Shown: positions 8,601-14,732 of the stretch, in pieces
How the letters are laid out: every line of letters begins with the position of its first letter
How positions within the stretch are numbered: the first letter of the stretch is position 1
Assembly: GCA_023423015.1 (NCBI GenBank)
Contig: JAFAGE010000025.1
Coordinates: 1 to 19,205 of the forward strand
Direction of reading: 5' to 3'
Length of the DNA stretch: 19,205 bases
Source: Bacteroidota bacterium
Lineage (GTDB): Bacteria > Bacteroidota > Bacteroidia > Chitinophagales > Chitinophagaceae
Program-made: the position numbers and the translations under genes
Notes under the pieces: generated by a model
Databases searched by the model: none
Told to the model about the DNA's origin: nothing
The model's input: only the letters and a program-made list of their open reading frames with translations

Positions 8601-9623
8601 CTACCTCCATCCCAAAGCCGGCGCTACGTGCTTAATGATTGATGAAAGGATGTGCACGTTGTATTCTACGCCCAATGTGTTTGGTATCGTTAACAGGAGC
8701 GTGTCGGCTTCCCGGATGGCTTCATCTTCCGCCAGCTCTTTTATCAACTGGTCGGGTTCTGCTGCATAACTTCTTCCGAAGATGGCGCGCCGGTCGCTTT
8801 CGATGTAGCCGAATTTGTCCGACTTATCCGAATCACGTCCGAACAATTGTTTGTCTTGCTGGTTAACAATCGGAAATATCGACCTGCTCACCGATGTTCT
8901 TGGCTCGCGTTTATGTCCTGCTTTTTTCCAGGCTTCCTTGTATAAACGCAGTTGTTCGGCCTGTTGAATATGGAAGGGTTTTCCGCTTTCGTCGAATTTC
9001 AGTGTTGAACTCTGCAGGTGCATAGCGTTTTCTGCCGCCCAAACTGCGGTGGCATTCGATGCTGCACCCCACCATATCCTCTCGCGTAAACCTTCGGAAT
9101 GCGGTTCCAGTCGTAGTAATCCCGGTGGATTTGGAAACATCGGGTAAGGATTTGGTGTAGCAAACCCGACGCCTTTTAGTTTTTCAAGGAATTCCAATGC
9201 TTTTTTTCGGCCAATGTCGGCGTCTGTTTCCCCTTCTTCGGGTGCGTATCCAAAATATCGCCAGCCATCAATCACCTGCTCCGGCGAGCCCCTGCTGATG
9301 CCAAGCTGAAGCCTTCCTCCCGAAATAAGGTCTGCAGCGCCGGCGTCCTCCACCATGTATAGTGGATTTTCGTAGCGCATGTCAATAACACCTGTGCCAA
9401 TCTCTATCTTGGAAGTTCGTGCACCGATAGCCGACAGTAAAGGAAAGGGAGAGGCTAATTGAGCCGCAAAATGATGGACGCGGAAATAAGCACCATCTAC
9501 CCCAATTTCTTCGGCTGCAACTGCCAGGTCTATCGATTGAAGTAAAGTATCACTTGCCGTGCGCGTTCTGTAAGCCGGGTGATTTGCCCAATGACCGAAC
9601 GATAAAAAACCAATTTTCTTCAT
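8601..9623 (-). CDS. LLM-class flavin-dependent oxidoreductase (luciferase-like monooxygenase)
   Basis: The protein has 340 residues, the usual length. It shows the bacterial-luciferase-like TIM barrel pattern: MKKIGFLSFGHWA (strand 1), VDGAYFRVHHFA, PFPLLSAIGARTSKIEIGTG, VIDMRYENPLYMVEDAGAAD and ISGGRLQLGISRGS. The HF/IGTGV/GGRLQLG set is the flavin pocket region of this family. Members use reduced FMN (some use F420) to oxygenate small organic compounds; the substrate here is unknown. A good Bacteroidota -7 element lies about 35 bases upstream of the start, and the gene seems to be transcribed alone. Confidence 0.93.
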   Translation of the reverse strand: MKKIGFLSFGHWANHPAYRTRTASDTLLQSIDLAVAAEEIGVDGAYFRVHHFAAQLASPFPLLSAIGARTSKIEIGTGVIDMRYENPLYMVEDAGAADLISGGRLQLGISRGSPEQVIDGWRYFGYAPEEGETDADIGRKKALEFLEKLKGVGFATPNPYPMFPNPPGLLRLEPHSEGLRERIWWGAASNATAVWAAENAMHLQSSTLKFDESGKPFHIQQAEQLRLYKEAWKKAGHKREPRTSVSRSIFPIVNQQDKQLFGRDSDKSDKFGYIESDRRAIFGRSYAAEPDQLIKELAEDEAIREADTLLLTIPNTLGVEYNVHILSSIIKHVAPALGWR

Positions 9624-9657
9624 AAATACATCCTCTTTTCAAACAAAAAATCCGGGG

Positions 9658-9665
9658 CAAAGATA
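9658..9665 (-). promoter_or_regulatory. Bacteroidota -7 promoter element for the monooxygenase gene
   Basis: On the minus strand the bases read TATCTTTG, a full match to the TAnnTTTG consensus of the Bacteroidota housekeeping sigma factor, about 35 bases before the ATG at 9623. I see no clear -33 TTTG at the expected spacing. Confidence 0.5.
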
Positions 9666-9691
9666 CGGCGAACGGAAAAGCGGAGATTTTA

Positions 9692-10306
9692 TCACTGGTT
9701 TGTGCCCGGTTTTTCGGGCAGTAACTCCGGATTGTATGTTGCGCCGGCCGCTACCTGAACCATGGTAATACGGACTTTCGTGGGGAAGAACTTCTCGTGA
9801 TCCTCACGTTTATGTGCGTGTCCCTGGCCTCCGCTGTCGTCTTTAATCACCAGGTCCATCTGTTTAATTCCTTCTGTCCACACGATCGACTCGTTTTCCC
9901 ACCACGAAGTCATAGGCACATCCAGTTCGTAAACTCCCTCTTCGGTAAAGATGCCTGTGCTGGTACAACCATAGCCATTTCCCTGGCCTTTGTTGGGGAT
10001 GTAGCAGAGCGTCCACGTGGTGGGCACCGAGCCTGATGGTTTTTCCAGCACTTCGAGGCGGATATGCACGGTGCCGTTGCGGTAATCAACGGGTTTGGTC
10101 CAGTCTTTCGGCACCTTGGGATTCAGCATATCGTGGGTAACATAGTAGTGCGATTTGCTGGGGGTAGAATTATCGGCATCGGCCTTAGTGTAGGTAAATT
10201 GGACATCGAAGAGCACAAACTGGTTGTTTGCCGAAGCTTTTTTGGCAGGTTGTGCGATGAGCAAAAGAGGAGCGAAAACGAACAGGATCAGGACGAATTT
10301 TTTCAC
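9692..10306 (-). CDS. Exported protein of unknown function
   Basis: The protein has 204 residues with a signal peptide (MKKFVLILFVFAPLLLIAQ). The mature part looks like a single beta-sandwich: FVLFDVQFTYTKADADN, TVHIRLEVLEKPSG, TTWTLCYIPNKGQGNGYGC, GVYELDVPMTSWW, MDLVIKDDSGGQGHAHKRED and KVRITMVQVAAGA. Two cysteines about 16 residues apart could form a disulfide. The histidine-rich loop GHAHKREDH could bind a metal or sugar, which is only a guess. I do not recognise the family. It lies upstream of the monooxygenase gene in the same direction (68-base gap), but each has its own -7 element, so they need not be an operon. Confidence 0.8.
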   Translation of the reverse strand: MKKFVLILFVFAPLLLIAQPAKKASANNQFVLFDVQFTYTKADADNSTPSKSHYYVTHDMLNPKVPKDWTKPVDYRNGTVHIRLEVLEKPSGSVPTTWTLCYIPNKGQGNGYGCTSTGIFTEEGVYELDVPMTSWWENESIVWTEGIKQMDLVIKDDSGGQGHAHKREDHEKFFPTKVRITMVQVAAGATYNPELLPEKPGTNQ

Positions 10307-10339
10307 GGCTTGTTTGTTGAAATGAAAGAATGACTCTTA

Positions 10340-10347
10340 CAAATGTA
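10340..10347 (-). promoter_or_regulatory. Bacteroidota -7 promoter element for the 204-residue exported protein
   Basis: On the minus strand the bases read TACATTTG, a full match to TAnnTTTG, about 35 bases before the ATG at 10306. The -33 element is not obvious. Confidence 0.5.
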
Positions 10348-10520
10348 TGGGTTGAAGGAGCATCTTTCGCATGATTGTGATAGGTATGTGGGGTAAGACT
10401 TTACCGCTTTCCGGCCGGTAGGGATCCGGTGATCTACCGTTTTAAAACGAACCCAGAGCGAAGCACAAGCGAAGGATTAGCGGTGAATGGTGAATAGTGA
10501 ATAGATCATTGCCGTTTGCT

Positions 10521-10575
10521 GAGACGCGGCGAAGCTGGTCTCAGTGCCGACCAAGACGCGGAAACCGGTCTCGGT
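10521..10575. repeat. Two imperfect tandem dyads (RAGACGCGG...GGTCTCRGT)
   Basis: Copy 1 is 10521-10545 and copy 2 is 10553-10575. Both share AGACGCGG on the left and GGTCTC followed by RGT on the right; the middle differs by two bases in length. Each can form a short hairpin from GAGAC/GTCTC-type arms. The function is unknown. Confidence 0.5.
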
Positions 10576-10623
10576 CAAAAAACTTCGCATCGGCACCGTT
10601 TGCCGTTAGGCGGTGAATAAATT

Positions 10624-10647
10624 GGGAGATGGGAGATGGGAGATGGA
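10624..10647. repeat. Short tandem repeat (GGGAGAT)x3
   Basis: Three exact heptamers are followed by GGAG. The tract is non-coding and may be variable in copy number. Confidence 0.7.
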
Positions 10648-10775
10648 GTGGTGAAAACTATACTCCTAAATATCTAACAATGGTATAACGGTTGGGATAC
10701 TGGAATTTAAAAATAGATTCGTGGTGATAAATGAATACTCGTGGGAGAAGCAAAGAAATTACACTTATCGAAGTA

Positions 10776-10793
10776 ATCCTCAAGGTTGAGGAT
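10776..10793 (-). terminator. Hairpin downstream of the T9SS hydrolase gene
   Basis: ATCCTCAA-GG-TTGAGGAT is a perfect 8-bp inverted repeat 33 bases after the stop at 10826. It could end the minus-strand operon, but no T-run follows it, so termination is uncertain. Confidence 0.35.
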
Positions 10794-10825
10794 CACTGTA
10801 ACACCTTGCCTAAAGCAAATCAGTA

Positions 10826-11185
10826 TTAATCAACAACTATAATCTTCGTTTGTAACCATTTTATCCCGGTATGTACACGTATTAGGTAAATGCCTGAAGC
10901 AAGATTTCCTAGCATTACTGTCTGCTTTAATGTGCCTGGGCTGTATTGAAATGCCTTTTTTACTGAGCCAAGTGCATCGGTTATCTGGACAATTTTTATG
11001 TATTCTTCTTTCGATGAAGATGGCGACAATGTAATGCTGACCAATCCCTTTCCCGGATTAGGTGACACGGTCATTATAGTTTTTGGGCTATTTATGTTAT
11101 TTTCTCCTGAAGGATCGACAACTGAATTATCTGGTTGAAGCGGTGTGCCTCCGCCATCTCTTTGCACCGGTGGGAGGGTCGGCAC
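10826..11185 (-). CDS. T9SS type A sorting domain (3' part of the hydrolase gene, shifted frame)
   Basis: This frame encodes a linker rich in G, P and D, then a C-terminal domain of about 80 residues: TVSPNPGKGLVSITLS, IVQITDALGSVKK, LASGIYLIRVHTG and a KIIVVD ending. That is the type IX secretion C-terminal signal (Por secretion tail), which directs a protein across the outer membrane and to the cell surface. The only start available is a GTG inside the overlap with the hydrolase frame, and there is no signal peptide, so it is not a separate gene. It is the end of the 11127-12557 protein, displaced by one base. The frame change lies within 11127-11185; deleting one base from the CCC or AAA run there would join the frames. 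Confidence 0.85.
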   Translation of the reverse strand: MPTLPPVQRDGGGTPLQPDNSVVDPSGENNINSPKTIMTVSPNPGKGLVSITLSPSSSKEEYIKIVQITDALGSVKKAFQYSPGTLKQTVMLGNLASGIYLIRVHTGIKWLQTKIIVVD

Positions 11186-12557
11186 CTACATACGGAACCT
11201 GATAGTCTGCCTTTGTTAGGGCGATTACTCCCGAGCCAATATCGAGTGCGCTAACGGTTGGTACAAAATTGAAGGTTCTTACTACAGAAGCATTTAAGCC
11301 TATTGACACCAGTTGGTCCTGGTAATCTTCTAAATCTATTTGAGATCGATATGATCCACCAGGATAATGGTCAAGCGGAAGTGTACTAGCAGATGAACTG
11401 AAGGAACGGTTATTAAGAGTTGAATTAATAGGAATTACCCAAAGCAGATTTTTTGTGTAGGTGATATTTGTGAATAATATCTGGTTGCTAAATCCATCGG
11501 CTTGTGCGTTAACTCTGATATCGAAATTGAAATCATTCTTGCCGGGCAACATTCCGAGGTAGAAAGGCGGTTGCCCGATGACATCTTCAAGATTATTCAT
11601 CCCTAATGCAACGAAATGCATGAGTAAGTCTCCTATAAATCGTGTAGAGGCCCTCCCTTGTATGTTTATCAGATTTTCCCCCGCAGAAAACTCCTGTTCA
11701 GCACCACATTCGGCACCGTTGCTGATTGCTACTTTCTCAAACACTATGGAAGACCCCGCGTCGCCCTGAGGGTAGCCCATCGCGGTCAACTCATTTTGCC
11801 AGGCTACGTGCATAGAATTATCTATGGTATTGGATGGCGTGATGTAGTTAGCAAGCATCTGTCTCGATGCAGGTTCATCAGCCATGTTTATGGCCCTATT
11901 GAAACCTGTTCTTCCAAATAGACGAACGCGGTCAAGTCCAAAAGCAACGAACGGTGTTCTTATGAATTGGTCTCTCGCCACTCGTGCAGCATGCTGCAGA
12001 CCCTGTGGTATATTCGCGCCTTGATGTGGTGCATCATGGCTTATGAAAAGACTCACCTGATGAGGCTGCCCATTGTTTTCCATATCCTTTAGCGCATATC
12101 GCGCTATTACCCCACCCATACTTTGCCCTAATATGGTGTTGGGTATGTTAACACCTGCTAACGATTTTTGTTCATTTACCCACTGAATTACCGCTTCCAG
12201 AGCGTAGGCATTTCTTTGCAGGAAGTCGGTTCCGTTGACCCAATTGACATATACGATGTCATAATTTGTATTAATTATTGTCGACAAATTTTCCACTTCG
12301 TCAATAGAATTGTCAAATGTTTCTAACGATGTAATGCCATCATTATCCTCGGGTTGCAGGATGTGCCCTGGGTCGAATCCTTCTACAACTATCAGTGGAT
12401 TTGTGAACGAAGAACCGTTCCTAAAACGAATTTGAAGCATACAAGTACCTCTGACACCTAAATACGGTCTCATGGCCTGTATCACTTGCGCTACTACACT
12501 GATGTCTATAAATAGTAGCGCTACGAGTATCAAAAGGATGTGTAAATTTCTAAACAT
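11127..12557 (-). CDS. Secreted alpha/beta hydrolase (PGAP1/lipase-like), 5' part of a frameshifted gene
   Basis: The product has 476 residues as read, of which about 460 are genuine before the frame slips. A signal peptide (MFRNLHILLILVALLFIDIS) is followed by NPLIVVEGFDPG, a strand and turn at the oxyanion position. The nucleophile elbow GQSMGG has its serine at residue 146, and FISHDAPHQGANIP follows, as in PGAP1-like and other lipase-type serine hydrolases. The substrate (lipid, ester or wall material) cannot be told. Its natural C-terminus is the T9SS sorting domain at 10826-11185, so the intact protein of about 580 residues would be surface-exposed or secreted. It is the last gene of the operon 13943-10826, starting 11 bases after the lipoprotein stop. 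It resembles the C-terminal half of larger Bacteroidota proteins (see findings). Confidence 0.85.
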   Translation of the reverse strand: MFRNLHILLILVALLFIDISVVAQVIQAMRPYLGVRGTCMLQIRFRNGSSFTNPLIVVEGFDPGHILQPEDNDGITSLETFDNSIDEVENLSTIINTNYDIVYVNWVNGTDFLQRNAYALEAVIQWVNEQKSLAGVNIPNTILGQSMGGVIARYALKDMENNGQPHQVSLFISHDAPHQGANIPQGLQHAARVARDQFIRTPFVAFGLDRVRLFGRTGFNRAINMADEPASRQMLANYITPSNTIDNSMHVAWQNELTAMGYPQGDAGSSIVFEKVAISNGAECGAEQEFSAGENLINIQGRASTRFIGDLLMHFVALGMNNLEDVIGQPPFYLGMLPGKNDFNFDIRVNAQADGFSNQILFTNITYTKNLLWVIPINSTLNNRSFSSSASTLPLDHYPGGSYRSQIDLEDYQDQLVSIGLNASVVRTFNFVPTVSALDIGSGVIALTKADYQVPYVGADPPTGAKRWRRHTASTR

Positions 12558-12568
12558 TTTACTGTTGA

Positions 12569-13138
12569 CTAGTTTATGTATTGCATATCAAATCGTCCTT
12601 CAGTTATATGAACAATGTTTCCAAATTCATCGATTCCATCAAACCAAAATGTTCCGGAAACTATGCCAAGCGTTTGGTTGAAGTATGTGATATTGAGTTC
12701 TCCGGTTTGAGTATCGGAGGTAACATATCTTCTTGATTCATTTGTGCAATCATTGGCATCCCTGAATGCACCACGATGTTTACCCGGCGGGCGAGCTCTT
12801 AGTTCAAATTTGCTGCCTGTTTGTAACGAAATACTATCCACATATATAGTGACAATTGAAACTTCACAGCTATTTAGGGGATTTCGTTCTCCACTGACTA
12901 CAAACACATATCCATCCGAACCCGGATATAATTTTTGATAGTAACATGATACTGGTGATCCAAAAAGTGGAGCCTTGGGTAAGTAAACAGCTCCATTCAC
13001 CAAACAACCGAAAGTGTTTTTGCCTTCATGCGTTAGTGGTGGTAAAGTCGGCCCGGCCGGACCATGTTTTTTACATCCATATACACCGGTTACAAGCACT
13101 AAGAGGAAGGTGGTATGCAACAAAAATTTAGCTTTCAT
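12569..13138 (-). CDS. Lipoprotein, copy A of a duplicated pair
   Basis: The protein has 189 residues. The start MKAKFLLHTTFLLVLVTG is followed by VYGCKKHGPAGPTLPP, a lipoprotein signal with the acylated cysteine at residue 22 and a proline-rich tether. The domain runs NTFGCLVNGAVYLPK to the repeated-strand ending GTFWFDGIDEFGN and EGRFDMQYIN. This pattern is common to small Bacteroidota lipoproteins of the DUF6252 type; that name is from memory and uncertain. Its ATG overlaps the stop of the upstream gene by 11 bases (13128-13138), so the two are translationally coupled. A paralogue of identical length is at 18296-18865. The repeated linkage to RHS cassettes hints at a role tied to them, but none is shown. 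Confidence 0.82.
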   Translation of the reverse strand: MKAKFLLHTTFLLVLVTGVYGCKKHGPAGPTLPPLTHEGKNTFGCLVNGAVYLPKAPLFGSPVSCYYQKLYPGSDGYVFVVSGERNPLNSCEVSIVTIYVDSISLQTGSKFELRARPPGKHRGAFRDANDCTNESRRYVTSDTQTGELNITYFNQTLGIVSGTFWFDGIDEFGNIVHITEGRFDMQYIN

Positions 13139-13252
13139 AGATACGTTTATTTTTTTGCCTGATAACGGCGTGAGGATTTGAACTATGCGAAGGACGAATA
13201 TGAATGAGGCTTTCGCAATAGTAATTTGTGCCTCCTACATTGATTCGGTAGG
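12569..13252. repeat. Direct repeat, left arm, copy A (partner 18296-18979)
   Basis: The arm is 684 bases, offset 5727 from its partner, with equal length and no net indel. It covers the lipoprotein gene and the last 41 codons of the gene before it. The outer 114 bases (13139-13252) differ at only two sites that I count, while the middle of the lipoprotein gene is clearly more diverged. Confidence 0.9.
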
Positions 13253-13943
13253 TCCATTTATAAACACCAGTGTCGGCATAGCCTACATTTAATGGCGTAC
13301 CAGCGGCAAGTGTGCGATATCCCTGGCCATCATGGAAGTCTATACTGAGTGTATAGCTCGGAACATTTTTAATGAATAGTATGGATGGCAACAACACCTC
13401 GAATGATCTGCCGGCATATTGGTGCACCGATGGGCAAATAATGAAGGCCCTTTCTGTTTCGTAAGGATTTTGCCAGACACCATTTACGAACTTATCGTAC
13501 AAACGATTATTGATAATGGTTATGTAGTTAGGCGAAGCATTCTCTTTGAACTTTGAATAGTTAACAAACAATCCCATTAAAGTAATTCTTCCTGGCTGCC
13601 GATATCCGAACCAGATACTATCCAGATTCCCTTGCCTGGAGAAAATTGTTACCGTATTATTCGCCCGGCTCATCACAAGAGAATTATATACATCGTAGAA
13701 AGCGGCGAGGTCGCATTTGTTAGAGTCAGCCAACGGCGCAGTTCCGTTGAATTGCCTGAGGTCAGTGAACTCCATACCATAGTCAATGAGGATGCCATAT
13801 GGAATTCTGGATTTATCTACATTGGCAAATATGTAATTGATTTGGGTTGCGTAAGAGGTGTCTAGTGTTGCCTGTGAATTTGCCTGCATGAAGAGTGATA
13901 GGGTGCCAATGAGAAGGGTTAGATAAGGATAAGGTCGTTTCAT
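13128..13943 (-). CDS. Exported beta-rich protein, first gene of the hydrolase operon
   Basis: The protein has 271 residues with a signal peptide (MKRPYPYLTLLIGTLSLFMQANSQ). The mature part shows INYIFANVDKSRIPYGILID, YDKFVNGVWQNPYETERAF, then a probable Ig-like or PKD-like module (SYTLSIDFHDGQGYRTLAAG, GVYKWTYRINVGG). No membrane helix, catalytic motif or sorting domain is visible. From memory, the same segment forms the N-terminal domain of large secreted Bacteroidota proteins that also carry the hydrolase and T9SS domains found 0.6 kb downstream here. This copy may therefore be a detached domain. Its last 41 codons recur at 18855-18979. Confidence 0.75.
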   Translation of the reverse strand: MKRPYPYLTLLIGTLSLFMQANSQATLDTSYATQINYIFANVDKSRIPYGILIDYGMEFTDLRQFNGTAPLADSNKCDLAAFYDVYNSLVMSRANNTVTIFSRQGNLDSIWFGYRQPGRITLMGLFVNYSKFKENASPNYITIINNRLYDKFVNGVWQNPYETERAFIICPSVHQYAGRSFEVLLPSILFIKNVPSYTLSIDFHDGQGYRTLAAGTPLNVGYADTGVYKWTYRINVGGTNYYCESLIHIRPSHSSNPHAVIRQKNKRIYES

Positions 13944-14002
13944 TTTTGGTTTTATTGATTGAGAAGTGAGGGGATTACCAAATTAGAAGAGTGGCGCAAC
14001 AA

Positions 14003-14226
14003 CCGGAAGCAGCTTTCCCTTAATAAAATAAGGGCATATTTCTGTGGCGGAATATGCCTGTGACTTGTATCAGTAAACTGTTCTGATTCATGAAGGAAAC
14101 GAAGAATTAATGTCCAGGGATTTGCAACTTAAAAGAAAGATTTATTCACCTGTGTCGGAGGTGCGTAAACAAAAAGGAAGAGAACGCATCTTTGAAAAGT
14201 CTATAATCTTGATCAGTTTAATGGAA
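14003..14226. repeat. Direct repeat, right arm, copy A: leader into the RHS core (partner 18982-19205)
   Basis: The arm is 224 bases, offset 4979 from its partner, with six mismatches that I count and no indels. The repeat continues to the end of the window and so is probably longer. It spans the point (about 14200) where RHS-like coding sequence begins. A plus-strand frame across it is open in copy B, but here it has two stops (TAA in AAATAAGGG and in CAGTAA). Confidence 0.92.
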
Positions 14227-14732
14227 ACATCAAGGCCATGCAGCATAGAGGTTTTAAGGTGAACAGTTCGCCGATGATTGATAATCTTACCTATACTTAT
14301 GCCACCAATTCGAACAAATTACTTGGCGTTACCGACGCGGTCAATGATGTGAATTCTAAGATGGGCGACTTCAAAGAACCATCGGCAGGAAGTGCAGATT
14401 ACACATATGACGCCAGCGGAAACTTGCTGAGCGACGGAAATAAGAACATCACGTCTATTCTGTATAATCACCTGTTTAAACCTTACGAAATTACCATCCC
14501 CGGAAAGGGAACGATCACTTACACATACGATAACCTGGGAAGAAAACACAAAAAGGTTGTTGTTGATAATACTATCGTGCCAGCCCGAACTACCACATGG
14601 CTGTATACCGACAACTATGTATACCGAAACGACACGCTCGAATATTTCACGCACGAAGAGGGCCGGGTGCGTGCAGGCACGCCTGCATCGCCCGGCAACT
14701 ATACTCTAAATGGAATTTCGATTACTTTTTGA
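14196..14732 (+). pseudogene. RHS core fragment, 5'-truncated, first frame
   Basis: The RHS frame opens after a TGA at 14193-14195; the first ATG is at 14238. The translation contains DQFNGNIKAMQHRG, IDNLTYTYATNSNKLLGVTD, YTYDASGNLLSDGNKNITSI, LYNHLFKPYEI and TYTYDNLGRKHKKVV. These are typical YD/RHS-type repeats of Bacteroidota RHS proteins just before the core. Full RHS proteins have well over 1000 further residues upstream; none is here, nor is any signal peptide. The frame is lost at about 14710. The expected KWNFDYFLKDHLGNVR is in another frame, and one extra A in CTCTAAATGG would restore it. This piece and 14597-16510 are one gene. Confidence 0.85.

Larger units (their letters stand above)
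10307..10825. other. Gene-free 519-base region with short repeats
   Basis: I find no coding frame with a believable product and no RNA gene. From left to right it holds the -7 element noted separately, a GTGAATGGTGAATAGTGAAT stretch (about 10483-10502) resembling the reverse complement of bases 6070-6095, two GAGAC/GTCTC dyads (10521-10575), a GGGAGAT triplet repeat (10624-10647) and a hairpin (10776-10793). Confidence 0.6.

Noticed and set aside
10624..10647. GGGAGAT repeats as a possible CRISPR array
   Set aside because: The units are 7 bases, contiguous and without spacers, so this is a simple tandem repeat.
11127..11185. Programmed frameshifting to join hydrolase and sorting domain
   Set aside because: There is no slippery heptamer or downstream structure, and the shift site is only a short homopolymer; mutation or sequencing error is simpler.
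13944..14002. TAATTTG upstream of the exported-protein operon as its -7 element
   Set aside because: It is one base short of TAnnTTTG and no -33 element fits, so it was not listed; the operon promoter should nevertheless lie in this gap.
14319..14654. A 111-codon minus-strand ORF inside the RHS fragment
   Set aside because: It is antisense to clear RHS repeat coding sequence and has no recognisable features.
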